Made by a program: the position numbers and the translations under genes. 20,334 bases of DNA from a virus. Below are positions 1 to 9,614 of the stretch, one piece after another. Location: IMG/VR virus record IMGVR_UViG_3300044491_001259, positions 1 through 20,334 of that record; one strand, written 5' to 3'. Each line of letters opens with the position of its first letter. Positions within the stretch are counted from its first letter, which is position 1. Under the pieces are notes generated by a model. It was not told where the DNA came from. It worked only from the letters and a program-made list of their open reading frames with translations, and ran no database searches.

Positions 1-689
1 TGTACTTCTACAATAATGGCACAAATACAATGCGTCTCAGTGAGAGTGCGCTAGATTTTACTAATATCGATACCATCACCACTCAAAACAGCAATTTAGA
101 TATTCAAGCAGAAACTGTTACGTTTAATAATGTTACTGCTACTATTGATGCTTCTAGTGGTAGAAATTCTACATTTATTCATACTACAAAAGATAATCTA
201 GACTTTGGATTGTCTGTTGGACTTAATGTAGATCCTTTGTTGCGATTGGATAACAATGGTGATATCTATGTTAACAAAGCATTTGGCACTGGATCATTTG
301 ATGGGTTAAAACTTATTAGTAGTTCTTTTGACTCTTTTGAACTTATTGATTTGAGAATTGATACCCAAGATATTCAATTAATTAAAGGAGGTACAAATTC
401 TGGAGCAGCAACTCTATATGATCCAACTGGTGATACTGGATCCAGAGTAACTGTTTCGATTCACAATCAAACAACTGGTGATAAAGAAATGATTGAATAT
501 CATGTTATTGATAAGGGAAGTGACATTCACCATACAGATATTAGCAACCTCAACACAGGAACTAACTTAGTGACCTCAGTATTTGATTTTGACGCTCAAA
601 ATAATGTCAGAGTTACATTTACACTCACAGATCTTACGATTGGTGATGTTGTAAATATTACAGTAGTATCAAACACATTCAAGAAGTAA
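1..689 (+). CDS. Virion-structural protein, 3' part (5' end outside window)
   Basis: The reading frame is open from the left edge (first full codon at 3) to TAA at 687-689, so the ATG at 30 is probably internal; about 229 residues are visible. I do not recognise a named family. The sequence is rich in Asn, Thr, Asp and Ser with alternating hydrophobic residues, as in beta-strand-rich phage fibre or baseplate-associated proteins. The visible part starts YFYNNGTNTMRLSES and ends in strand-like stretches (VRVTFTLTDLTIGDVVNITVV). It sits one base before the next structural gene and is on the same strand as all others, which supports a late structural role. In T4-like cyanophages this position is usually held by gp9/gp10-like or unnamed virion proteins, but the visible sequence does not let me choose. 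Confidence 0.7.
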   Translation, partial: YFYNNGTNTMRLSESALDFTNIDTITTQNSNLDIQAETVTFNNVTATIDASSGRNSTFIHTTKDNLDFGLSVGLNVDPLLRLDNNGDIYVNKAFGTGSFDGLKLISSSFDSFELIDLRIDTQDIQLIKGGTNSGAATLYDPTGDTGSRVTVSIHNQTTGDKEMIEYHVIDKGSDIHHTDISNLNTGTNLVTSVFDFDAQNNVRVTFTLTDLTIGDVVNITVVSNTFKK

Positions 690-690
690 A

Positions 691-1197
691 ATGGCAGTCA
701 ATCTAAAAACCTACGATTCAGTTGGCGGATTTTCTGTCAACAATACAACTCTCGTCAATGACCTCAAAGACGTTAAGAATGTAAACAGCTTAGAAGTAAA
801 GAATAGTTTTTTCTCTGATGCTTCCACAACAAAGTATATTTTGAGAGGAACAAACACTGCTATTCTTTCTTCTAATGATACAGGAGAACAGATCATTCTT
901 CCATCATCCACACTCAGTTTTATCACCAGTCATATTGTTGGTGTAAATGATAGTGGTGGTGGTAGTTTATCTTTGAAAATTGAAAGTGCTGTAACAACTT
1001 CATCTGCTGGAGATGTTCAAGTTTTGTCATCAATGACTACTATTATCAATGATACAATCCCAACAGGAGAAACATGGGATGCTGTAACATATGATAGTGG
1101 AGCAGCAAATAGATTTAGTTATTCTACCACAAGATCTGGAACTACAGTAGAAATTAACTGGGTAGCATCTGTAGAGGTAGTCACCGTTTATTGGTGA
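691..1197 (+). CDS. Putative virion-structural protein (168 aa)
   Basis: The ATG at 691 follows the previous stop (687-689) by one base. A purine-rich AAGAAG at the end of the upstream gene can serve as ribosome-binding site. The 168-residue product begins MAVNLKTYDSVGGFSVNN and has no signal peptide or membrane segment. It is Ser/Thr/Val-rich with alternating polar and hydrophobic residues, suggesting a beta-structured virion component. The N-terminal stretch with paired Val/Asn motifs (NDLKDVKNVNSLEVKN) looks like the oligomerising shafts of other phage fibre proteins. Neighbours on both sides are structural, and a 50-base gap with a promoter-like box separates it from the giant gene. No named family is recognised; the structural role is inferred from context. 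Confidence 0.7.
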   Translation: MAVNLKTYDSVGGFSVNNTTLVNDLKDVKNVNSLEVKNSFFSDASTTKYILRGTNTAILSSNDTGEQIILPSSTLSFITSHIVGVNDSGGGSLSLKIESAVTTSSAGDVQVLSSMTTIINDTIPTGETWDAVTYDSGAANRFSYSTTRSGTTVEINWVASVEVVTVYW

Positions 1198-1202
1198 TAT
1201 AA

Positions 1203-1209
1203 CTAAATA
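1203..1209 (+). promoter_or_regulatory. Late-promoter-like box CTAAATA before the giant fibre gene
   Basis: CTAAATA lies in the 50-base gap between two genes, 38 bases before the ATG at 1248. It resembles the T4 late promoter core (TATAAATA), and CTAAATA variants recur in this window (also at 16126). A GGGAG element between the box and the ATG could be the ribosome-binding site. The role is inferred by resemblance and position. Confidence 0.45.
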
Positions 1210-1247
1210 GATAAAGGTTATAAACTAAGGCGGGAGCACCTAGTACA

Positions 1248-4200
1248 ATGAGTTTTAAGTTCAACTCTGACAGGGAGAGAATTCACGGCGATAATACTAG
1301 AATCGTAGGAACTAATGAAACTACGTTTAGAATCGGTAGTGCCGCTAGTGAGCAAGAAGTCTTAAGGATTCAAGTAGATCCTGTTAATAACTTGCCTCGT
1401 ATTGGTGTTAATAGAACTGGAAGAAAATTAGAAACTATTACTGTTAATACAAACCAAGGTGGTAGTGGTTATACTGTTGTTCCCGATGTAACTATAAGTG
1501 CTCCTGATCTTAGTGATGGTGTCCAAGCACTAGCTAGTGCTATAATTAGCAATGGATCTGTAATTGCTATCGTTGTTGATAACGCTGGTGATGGTTATAC
1601 TTCTCCGCCTACAGTAACTATTAGTGGTGGCAATGGTGCAGGTGCTCAGGCAACCTCTAAACTTGATACTGTTGACTTTGAATTGGATGTTAATGGTGCT
1701 ATTAGAACATCAACATCTATTATTTCTGATACCGCAAAAGTCCTAAATCTGGATATTGAAAATTTAATTACTGCAGATGCTGATTTTAGAGCTCCATATT
1801 TAAAAACATTTGCTAATGGAACAGGTGTTGTTTGGGTTCCTAATGTCATTTTACAGAAAGGTGCCTATAGATATTTCAATGGCAATATCTATGAGGCGCT
1901 CAATACTGGGCAAACAGGAACCACAGGTCCGACTCACACTGGTGGCATAGCAATAAATGGTGATGTTCAGTTTGACCACATTGGTTATAGAATTAATGAT
2001 CCTAACCAAGCACATTATGGAATTACTGGGGATAGTGGAGTATTTCCAAGAGCAGTTACTCCACAACTAGGTGATAGATCAAATGCTGTTGCTACAACAG
2101 AATACGTTCTCAACCTAGCAACGAATGACGTTGGTGGTCGTATCTATGTTTCACAGCAGATTGGTAGTGACGATAATGATGGTCGTTCTGCTGTTAACCC
2201 AGTTAGAACAATTAAGAAAGCGGCACAACTAGCATGGTCAACTCCTGGCGTTAAAGAAACATTGATTGTTTCTGGTGGTGATTATGTAGAAGACAACCCA
2301 ATTTCATTACCACCAGATTGTTCTATTGTTGGTGATAACCTTCGTCTGGTAATCATTAGACCAGCGAATCCCCGCAAACACATGGTCAAGTTTGGGGACA
2401 AAAACTATCTCATTGGCGTAACATTTAGAGATGCTATTGATAGTGCTGGTGATCCAGTCCATACTTGGGACTTTGCTATGGTCTTTGACGATAAGCAAAG
2501 AATTTACTATGATTCAACTACTGGTGGAGATTTTGAAAGAAGTTTTCCAATCGGTCATCAAATTTTTGGATTACCTAAGATTAGAGTTAGTTTCCAATCT
2601 AATACTGGATTATCAAACTTAGTTAATGGATTGAGAGTTCGTGGTGTTAACACTGGTTCTGTCGCTGATATTAATGATGTTTCATTTACGACAACTACAG
2701 GAGCAAACGCATACACGTCAGGAAATATAGATGCTGATATTGTAAGTGGTTCATTCAACACGGGTGAAACATTCCAGTATGGCGGAGTTGGAGTATTAGA
2801 ATGGGAAGCTTCTACAGCGTATACTTTAGGTCAAATTGTTTGGGCAAATGATTATGTCTATACAGTAACTGCTGCTGGTACAACTGCAACGGGAGCACCA
2901 AACCATAGTAGCGGCACTGCTACAAACGGAACTGTAGATCTTGAGTATCTAAGAGATGCATATGAGTTTGTATCAACAGATATTCGTTCTATTAGAGCAG
3001 AAGGTGAAGTTGTATCTGTTGATGAAGATTTAACTACAACCTTACCAATTACAAGAATTAACTTTGCTTTACAGGGAACTACTGATGTAGTTACAGGTGG
3101 TTATCAGTCTTCTCAGTTTGGAAATGCAGAAGATTTGGGTGGTATTGTTTTCTACACAAATGCTTTGGTTGGAAGACAAAATACACACAACTTCAAAGCA
3201 GGGCAAGAAATTGTAATCTCTGGTCTACCTACATCAAACCCAGATCTTTCTGCATTGAATGGAAAGCAAAGAATTTACAAAGTATTTGAAGATGCTGACG
3301 GAAGAGCAAGGAGATTTGTTATTCCTAAAAAGTTTCCATCAATCACAGATTCTAATTTAGATCCTGGACAATTTGCTACCGTCTCTTCATTTGAGAAGTC
3401 AATTACAGTATCACTTCTCAACTCACCAAACAAATTCTCTATGGCAACTCCTACCGATAGGAGATACCAAGATGCTTGTTTGCTAATCCGCAATAATATT
3501 GATTTTATTGCGGATGAATCTTATTTACGTTTAGTATCAGAGTTTCCAAATTTAGTTGTCCCTGGTGGTCCCGATAAGTGCAAGAGAGACATTGGACATT
3601 TTATCAATTCTATTGTAAGAGACCTTCAGTTTGGAAGCAATTATAATGTAATTGAATCTGCAGAATATTATATTCAAGGAACACAAATTGGATATGTTGA
3701 TACGGAGATCATCGAAACTGTAAGAGCATTTGAATATGCTAGAGAGTTGATAATTTACGCAATGCGTAATTGGAGAACTGCCAATGGTTTAGTATCCGAT
3801 CCCATCTATACTCCACAGTATTCATCTGAAGCAAGATACTTTGATGATACTGTAATTACAACTACCGCTGGCAATCCTGCATGTGATGATGTAAGAGCTG
3901 CTATTGATAGTCTAGCATACTTGTTTGTAGATGTTCTAGCAAATAATGCTTCTGGAACGGTTTTGGATGGTGCTTATCTAATTGCTAGAAACGAAACATT
4001 TATTGCTGAGGAAGCACTGGGTCTAGCAGAAGCACAATACCCCTCTCTAGGACTCTCTGTAGACGATCAGACTAAGTGTAAGCGTGATATTGGATATATC
4101 CTAGAAGGACTCATTAGAGACCTTGTATTGGGCGGAAACGCTGGTATTGTGAATGCTGCTGAGTTTTATTTCACAGGAGCAGAACTCACAGGTATTCCAC

Positions 4201-7200
4201 AGAGCGAACTTGGACCTACTATCTACGCATTCTCTAAGGTAAAAGAGCTTGCCATCTTGGCAATGCGTAACTGGAAGACTGGTGATGGAACTGGTCCTGT
4301 ATACACACCTGTTTACTCTGGCACTTCTCTGTTCACTGATTCTACAATCTTAGTTGATGGCACTACACCAATTTGTGCTGGTGTTGAAAGTGCTATCAAC
4401 ACTGAAATGGAACTTCTAGAAGATATTCTGGATGGAACAATCATTGCTGGTGCCACTACCAGAACATATGGAACTTTATATAATACCGATTCTATTATCA
4501 GTTATCCAGATTCAACAATCTACGATGCTGATAATAAGAGAGTAACTCCAAGAGCAGATTTCGATGACTTCCCAATCATTGAGGCATCACCATACACTCA
4601 AAACTCTTCTGTTATCTCTTTCCTAGGCGGCGGTGGTGCTCTAGTTGATGGTTCCAAGGTCAAGAAACCCAACTGCCCCTTCCCTGGTCTAGAACTAGAC
4701 GGTTCGGCAACATTCCCCAATCAGGGTAAGTCGATGGTTGCCTCGGCATTCACGATCGTATCCTTTGGCGGCACTGGATATAAGGTTATCAACGATGGTT
4801 ATACTCAGTTGGTTTCGGTCTTCGTTATCTTCTGTGAAGATGGTGTACTTGCTGAGTCTGGTGGTTATTGTTCTATTACCAACTCCGCTACAAACTTTGG
4901 TACATTTGCTCTCCGTGGTACAGGATTTAGAGAGGAAGCATATACATTTGACGTTGGTACAATTACTAATGTCTCAACTACTCCAACAGGAAGAACTATC
5001 TTTACTGTCGATGGACTTGGCAGAGAACCACTAGAGCACTATGTCGTCAAGATTGATGGATATAGCAACGCAAATCCAAACATTGAGTATTTTGTTGAGA
5101 GTATCTCTGGAGTAACAGTTGGACCTCCTTTCTCAGCACAACTAACAATTGATGATGGACAAGGAAACTCTGGTGCTTTTCTTGAAAACTCTACTGGAAA
5201 TGCGGTATCCACAAACACCGCAACATTCTCTGGTAAAACTTTAAAACTACACAGACCTTCTATTGTTAACTCTTCTTCCCACACCTGGGAATTTGCTGGT
5301 TCTGGTACTAACTACAATGCTCTACCTGAGAACGGTGGCACTAAGATTGAAGCAAATGAGCAAGTATCTGAAAACTACGGTCGTGTATATGTCTCTGGTA
5401 CTGACGAACTAGGTGACTTTAAAGTTGGTACGTTTGCTAGAATTGAAAACAGAACTGGTGCTATTACCTTCACAGGTACGGTTACTATTTCGGAAGTTGA
5501 ATTCTTGAAACTGAAGGGTGGCGACGTTGTTGTTACTGGATTCTCTGCTGATAATACACTTGGTGGCGCTCAGTCTACAGATTCACAACTACCAACTCAA
5601 AAGGCAGTTAGAGACTACATCACTAACAACCTTGGACCTTACATCAACAAACCATACTCAACGAACGCTGTTCCTAGAGCACTGGTCGAACTTACCGATT
5701 CTGGTAAGATCTCGGTTGATCAAATCCCAGCACTCAGACCTTTCCAAGTCTACACTGTTGCTGACCAGGCAGCAAGAACTTCTATCGAAGGAGCACTTGC
5801 TGGAGACATCGCGATTCAACAGGATACATCAACATCGTTCATTCTTAATGATGATAATGATAGTTTGTTTTTGGCATTTGGTGTTGATACAAATTTAGCA
5901 TTTACCATTGGAGATATCTTTACTGGAGATACAACTGGTGGTCAAATCCAATCAACAGAATATAGAGAAGGTGTTTTATATCAGATTAACCTAACTTCTG
6001 GTGGTTCTGGATACACTACTCCACCCACAGTTACTATTTCTGGTGGTAATCCACAAGCAGGAGCAGTTCAAGCTGCCGCTACAACTACTATTGCTAATGG
6101 TCAAGTTGTTACAATTACTATTGTAGACTTTAATGGATACCTTGGCGGTAAAGGATATACTACAGTTCCTACTATCACAATTAGTGGTGATGGAAATGGT
6201 GCTACGGCAACTGGTTTTATTGAGAGCAGACTGTATGGCGATATTGTAAACCAAGTCAAGATTGTAAATACTGATGATATTGAAGACAGCACTGCTGCTC
6301 CAAATACAAACACTGTTGATCTAAGCAGAGTTGTTAATACTTCTTCGTTCGATAATGCTAACTGGGTATCTCTATCATCTAATCAGGTTGCTGCTTCTGA
6401 CATTACATCTGGTGTTATTGAGACAGATAGACTTGCAACGGGTGGTGCTGCTAACTCGTTCACTTTCTTGCGTGGTGACCAAAACTTCGCATTAGCAGTT
6501 CAGTCTATCAAGGGTGCTGAGACAAGATACTTTGCTATCCTTAATGCTCAGGCAAACAATGGAAGTGATCAAATGATCTTCCCGACCAATGGCGATATGC
6601 TCGTTGGTCATGATGTAGTTGCTAATGTAACTGGTATTCAAGCAAACACCACGATTACAAATATTATTTCCGCCGCTGGACAGACTACTATTACATTAAG
6701 TAATGCCTTAACAGCAGATATTACTTCTGGAAGTGTAATTCAATTCGGTAGGGGTGCCTCTCCTCTGCTTCTAGAATCAACATATACTCAAGGTAACTTC
6801 ATTGACGACGTTATTATTGTCAATGGCGGATCTGGATTTACAAACGGTCAATTCTTTGATGTTGGTTTATCTGGTGGTGCTGGAACTGGTTGTAGAGCAA
6901 ACCTTATTGTTTCTGGTGGTGCTGTAACTGATGTTGTTATAACAGACGGTGGTATTGGATACAATGCTGACTTTAATGTTACAAACGCACCAACAGAAAT
7001 TGGTGCTGGATCTTCTTTAGTCCTTGCTGCTAAAGTTTCTACTGTCAATAGACAGTATGCTAACACTTCGATTGACGTTCTAAGAGTCACCGCAAATACA
7101 ATTTCTGCAGATGACTTTGGTACAGTTGGTGTTGCTAGATTTGATAAGTCGCAATTTGATATTGGATTGCAGGGCAATGGTTCTGTAAGACTCAAGACTG

Positions 7201-9614
7201 GTGCTGACAGTGGTTTGGATGCCGACTTACTTGACGGTGCCCAAGGTTCTTTCTATCTAAACGCAGGAAACTTAAGTTCTGGCACACTACCAACAGACAG
7301 ACTTGCTGGTACGTACAATATCGCTATTTCTGGTCAGTCTGGTAATACTCTACGTTTGATTAGTGGTACTAGCAACCCAACATCAAATCCAGCGCCAAGT
7401 GCATTCGCTACTGGTGTTATTGCTGATACTAGAAATAACGCTGCAGATAGTTTGAATGATGGAGGTAGCAAGCATTTAACCTTGACCATCAGAAATGGTG
7501 GCGCTGGCACAGATGCTACTTTTGGTGGTGTAAGACAACTTGCATTTACTGATAATGATAACATGTGGATCCGTGGTTCTGGATCTGCGGTATCTACATT
7601 TGGTACATGGTATAAAGTCTTCCACTCGGGAAATGATGGTCCTGGAACAGAACTAGACGCTGACCGTTTAGATAATCGCCAAGGAGCATGGTATCAAAAT
7701 GCTCTGAATATCAACTACGGAACTCTTAGTAACAATCGTCTTCCAACATATCAGACTGCCAAAGACTTTAACAATGAGGTAAGAATCCTTACTACTACAA
7801 GTCAACAGAGAGTTGATATCTATATCATTGATCAAGTCCTTATAGCATCACCATTCTTGATTGGTCAAACAGTCAATCTTTATGAAATTGATGGTGTTAC
7901 ATCTCCTGCAACTTTATTAATTACAAATGTTGTAACTAATGTAGATGCAAATGATACTTTCAATAACTACACTATTATTAGTGGAACTTTATCTAGTGGC
8001 AACCCAGGCAATGCTGTTAAGATTGGTACTGCTAGCAATCAAATATTCTTCCAAGATTACACCATTAATGATGGAGGAACGTTTGAAACTGCATCACTAC
8101 AAAGTGATTCAGGAACAGCACGTTTAGTTCTTGGAAGATTTGATGGCATTGCATCTAATCCAACTCTTGACTTTAAGTCAAGCACCTTATCTGCTTCTGA
8201 TTACAACGTCAGACTTGAAGCCTCTGGTGGTAGTGCTACAAATGGTAGTGGTTCTTTAAATGTAACTGTTGGAACTGCCAATGACTTTAAAGTCAACAAT
8301 AACATTATTTGGAACGCAGGTAATATTACATTCCAGTCTTCTAATGTAGCAAGCACTGGTGTCATTCGTGATGCTTCTGGTAACTTCTCTGCTGGCACAA
8401 TCACTGCTGCAATTACGGGTGCTTCTTCACTCAACGTATTGAAGTCAGGAGATACCATGACAGGTACTCTAACCTTAACTGGTGGTTCTTCTAATCTGAT
8501 TGTTGGCGGCACAGGTGGATTTACTGGTGCTGTTAGTATGAGTAACAATCTAAATGTTGATAGTGGAACTCTCTTTGTAGATGCAACCAAAAATTCTGTT
8601 GGATTTGGTACTACAGCACCAGCAAATGATACACCAATTCACATTTATAAGAGTGGGGTATCATCAGGATCTACTCCAGTAATGCTGAGAATGGAAACTA
8701 CAAGATCTGATTTTGGGTCTGATCCAGGTGGTTGCTCTATTTTATTCAAAAACCAAGATGGCAACAATAGCGTCAACGAAGGTTACATTCAGGCACTTAC
8801 TGTAAATGATACTGACTTTGGCGATAATGACGAAGCAAATACCAGTTTCGTCTTTAGAATGACAAATGGAGGATCTCTCCGTGATAATGTAATCTTTACT
8901 GGCGATGGACGTGTTGGCATCAATACGATGAATCCAGGAACTTATGAATTGAATGTCGTCGGTCAGACATATCTAAGCAATACTCTCACAGTAAAAACTT
9001 CCATTACTATAAATGATGCTTCTGGTAATACAGGTGCTCCAATTATCTTTGCTGGTGCTTCTGGATATAAGAATTTCAGAATTGGTAACCAAGTAGCTGG
9101 CAATAATCTATTTGAAATTACACCATCTACTGCTAATGGTGGAACTACATTCACACTAGCAACTGTTGCTGGTCTCTTGATGGATGGTAGTGGCAACACT
9201 GCTATCGGTAAGACATCCGTTGATGCTACTTACAAACTTGAAGTCGCTGGTAACATCAACTTTACTGGAACACTCTATCAGAATGGAGCTCCATTTGTTA
9301 CTTCTCGTTGGACTGAAACTGCCAACAATACTGATATTTACAGAGGAACTAAGGTTGGTATCAACAAACCAAATAATAGTAATCTAACTTATTCTTTAGA
9401 TGTTACTGGCACTGTTGGAATGACTGGCATTCTATATGCCAACGGTGATAAGCAGTGGTTAGATACTTACGGTGTATTCAAAGCAAATAGAAATACTATC
9501 TCTCAAGATGTAACAGTTCCATCGAATACAAATGCTATGACTGCTGGACCTATCACTATAAATAATGGATATACGATCACTATTGCAGACGGATCTTCTT
9601 GGAGTATCATATAA
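1248..9614 (+). CDS. Giant mosaic tail-fibre / virion-structural protein (2788 aa)
   Basis: One uninterrupted frame of 2788 codons; the ATG at 1248 follows GGGAG. Visible modules in order: a short N-terminal region; a GGxGY...PxVTI repeat pair (about 60-148); a carbohydrate-binding-like segment (about 202-245, GAYRYFNGNIYEA with a G-T-PTHTGG tail) and a second (about 518-570); the fibre signature DRSNAVATTEYV, then a beta-helix-like start GSDDNDG near 298-325; two tandem copies around KCKRDIG (about 740-1065); a Gly/Cys-containing core (about 1124-1235); LPTQKAVRDYI near 1447; two more GGxGY-type regions; LDGAQGSFY and LDNRQGAWY fibre repeats (about 1990 and 2140); LKSGDTMTG near 2398; and C-terminal VGI/GNTAIG-type repeats. 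This is a giant structural protein, probably a long fibre or a baseplate-attached host-contact protein. No S74 autoprotease tail follows the VGI repeats. Exact assembly role unknown. Confidence 0.85.
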   Translation: MSFKFNSDRERIHGDNTRIVGTNETTFRIGSAASEQEVLRIQVDPVNNLPRIGVNRTGRKLETITVNTNQGGSGYTVVPDVTISAPDLSDGVQALASAIISNGSVIAIVVDNAGDGYTSPPTVTISGGNGAGAQATSKLDTVDFELDVNGAIRTSTSIISDTAKVLNLDIENLITADADFRAPYLKTFANGTGVVWVPNVILQKGAYRYFNGNIYEALNTGQTGTTGPTHTGGIAINGDVQFDHIGYRINDPNQAHYGITGDSGVFPRAVTPQLGDRSNAVATTEYVLNLATNDVGGRIYVSQQIGSDDNDGRSAVNPVRTIKKAAQLAWSTPGVKETLIVSGGDYVEDNPISLPPDCSIVGDNLRLVIIRPANPRKHMVKFGDKNYLIGVTFRDAIDSAGDPVHTWDFAMVFDDKQRIYYDSTTGGDFERSFPIGHQIFGLPKIRVSFQSNTGLSNLVNGLRVRGVNTGSVADINDVSFTTTTGANAYTSGNIDADIVSGSFNTGETFQYGGVGVLEWEASTAYTLGQIVWANDYVYTVTAAGTTATGAPNHSSGTATNGTVDLEYLRDAYEFVSTDIRSIRAEGEVVSVDEDLTTTLPITRINFALQGTTDVVTGGYQSSQFGNAEDLGGIVFYTNALVGRQNTHNFKAGQEIVISGLPTSNPDLSALNGKQRIYKVFEDADGRARRFVIPKKFPSITDSNLDPGQFATVSSFEKSITVSLLNSPNKFSMATPTDRRYQDACLLIRNNIDFIADESYLRLVSEFPNLVVPGGPDKCKRDIGHFINSIVRDLQFGSNYNVIESAEYYIQGTQIGYVDTEIIETVRAFEYARELIIYAMRNWRTANGLVSDPIYTPQYSSEARYFDDTVITTTAGNPACDDVRAAIDSLAYLFVDVLANNASGTVLDGAYLIARNETFIAEEALGLAEAQYPSLGLSVDDQTKCKRDIGYILEGLIRDLVLGGNAGIVNAAEFYFTGAELTGIPQSELGPTIYAFSKVKELAILAMRNWKTGDGTGPVYTPVYSGTSLFTDSTILVDGTTPICAGVESAINTEMELLEDILDGTIIAGATTRTYGTLYNTDSIISYPDSTIYDADNKRVTPRADFDDFPIIEASPYTQNSSVISFLGGGGALVDGSKVKKPNCPFPGLELDGSATFPNQGKSMVASAFTIVSFGGTGYKVINDGYTQLVSVFVIFCEDGVLAESGGYCSITNSATNFGTFALRGTGFREEAYTFDVGTITNVSTTPTGRTIFTVDGLGREPLEHYVVKIDGYSNANPNIEYFVESISGVTVGPPFSAQLTIDDGQGNSGAFLENSTGNAVSTNTATFSGKTLKLHRPSIVNSSSHTWEFAGSGTNYNALPENGGTKIEANEQVSENYGRVYVSGTDELGDFKVGTFARIENRTGAITFTGTVTISEVEFLKLKGGDVVVTGFSADNTLGGAQSTDSQLPTQKAVRDYITNNLGPYINKPYSTNAVPRALVELTDSGKISVDQIPALRPFQVYTVADQAARTSIEGALAGDIAIQQDTSTSFILNDDNDSLFLAFGVDTNLAFTIGDIFTGDTTGGQIQSTEYREGVLYQINLTSGGSGYTTPPTVTISGGNPQAGAVQAAATTTIANGQVVTITIVDFNGYLGGKGYTTVPTITISGDGNGATATGFIESRLYGDIVNQVKIVNTDDIEDSTAAPNTNTVDLSRVVNTSSFDNANWVSLSSNQVAASDITSGVIETDRLATGGAANSFTFLRGDQNFALAVQSIKGAETRYFAILNAQANNGSDQMIFPTNGDMLVGHDVVANVTGIQANTTITNIISAAGQTTITLSNALTADITSGSVIQFGRGASPLLLESTYTQGNFIDDVIIVNGGSGFTNGQFFDVGLSGGAGTGCRANLIVSGGAVTDVVITDGGIGYNADFNVTNAPTEIGAGSSLVLAAKVSTVNRQYANTSIDVLRVTANTISADDFGTVGVARFDKSQFDIGLQGNGSVRLKTGADSGLDADLLDGAQGSFYLNAGNLSSGTLPTDRLAGTYNIAISGQSGNTLRLISGTSNPTSNPAPSAFATGVIADTRNNAADSLNDGGSKHLTLTIRNGGAGTDATFGGVRQLAFTDNDNMWIRGSGSAVSTFGTWYKVFHSGNDGPGTELDADRLDNRQGAWYQNALNINYGTLSNNRLPTYQTAKDFNNEVRILTTTSQQRVDIYIIDQVLIASPFLIGQTVNLYEIDGVTSPATLLITNVVTNVDANDTFNNYTIISGTLSSGNPGNAVKIGTASNQIFFQDYTINDGGTFETASLQSDSGTARLVLGRFDGIASNPTLDFKSSTLSASDYNVRLEASGGSATNGSGSLNVTVGTANDFKVNNNIIWNAGNITFQSSNVASTGVIRDASGNFSAGTITAAITGASSLNVLKSGDTMTGTLTLTGGSSNLIVGGTGGFTGAVSMSNNLNVDSGTLFVDATKNSVGFGTTAPANDTPIHIYKSGVSSGSTPVMLRMETTRSDFGSDPGGCSILFKNQDGNNSVNEGYIQALTVNDTDFGDNDEANTSFVFRMTNGGSLRDNVIFTGDGRVGINTMNPGTYELNVVGQTYLSNTLTVKTSITINDASGNTGAPIIFAGASGYKNFRIGNQVAGNNLFEITPSTANGGTTFTLATVAGLLMDGSGNTAIGKTSVDATYKLEVAGNINFTGTLYQNGAPFVTSRWTETANNTDIYRGTKVGINKPNNSNLTYSLDVTGTVGMTGILYANGDKQWLDTYGVFKANRNTISQDVTVPSNTNAMTAGPITINNGYTITIADGSSWSII
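1430..1660 (+). repeat. GGxGY...PxVTI repeat pair 1 (giant protein N-terminus)
   Basis: Two protein repeats in the giant fibre: GGSGYTVVPDVTI, then AGDGYTSPPTVTISGG about 40 residues later, each followed by a Gly/Ala stretch. The same module recurs at 5971-6231, more divergently at 6805-7000, and inside gp14 at 17610-17810. Similar repeats are common in marine phage structural proteins; their function is not known to me. Confidence 0.7.
3465..4440 (+). repeat. Internal tandem duplication of about 160 residues in the giant protein
   Basis: Two divergent copies lie side by side, roughly 3465-3960 and 3970-4440. Both contain, in order, an Arg-Asn rich helix-like lead (IRNNIDFIA / IARNETFIA), KCKRDIG, IxxLIRDLxxGxN-like text, AEYY or AEFYF plus G, a KELAI-like helix, AMRNW, YTPxYS, and a terminal xCxxVxxAI. 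The conserved Cys, Arg, Asp and Trp positions suggest a folded, helix-containing domain set within an otherwise beta-rich fibre. Confidence 0.75.
5971..6231 (+). repeat. GGxGY...PxVTI repeat pair 2 (middle of giant protein)
   Basis: Contains GGSGYTTPPTVTISGG and GGKGYTTVPTITISGDG about 45 residues apart. At DNA level, 6018-6038 is identical over 21 bases to 17665-17685 inside gp14. Confidence 0.7.
6805..7000 (+). repeat. Divergent GGxGF/GGxGY repeat 3 (giant protein)
   Basis: Two looser copies: NGGSGFTNGQFFDVGLSGG, then DGGIGYNADFNVT after a Gly/Ala stretch. They keep the spacing and Gly-Gly-x-Gly-aromatic core of the other modules but have lost the PxVTI half. Confidence 0.5.
9557..9564 (+). 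promoter_or_regulatory. Late-promoter-like box TATAAATA at the end of the giant gene
   Basis: This is an exact match to the T4 late promoter core. It lies inside the last codons of the giant gene, about 50 bases before the ATG at 9615. It could drive the fibre gene cluster, but the octamer is not rare in AT-rich DNA. Confidence 0.4.

Noticed and set aside
711-9199. Many minus-strand open frames of 60-130 codons opposite the structural genes
   Set aside because: They lie wholly opposite strong plus-strand genes, have no promoter or ribosome-binding context, and their translations look like shadows of Ser/Thr/Val-rich repeats.
8440-9614. Possible S74 intramolecular chaperone domain at the end of the giant protein
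   Set aside because: VGI-type repeats that often precede it are present, but the protein ends without the expected catalytic Ser/Lys region.
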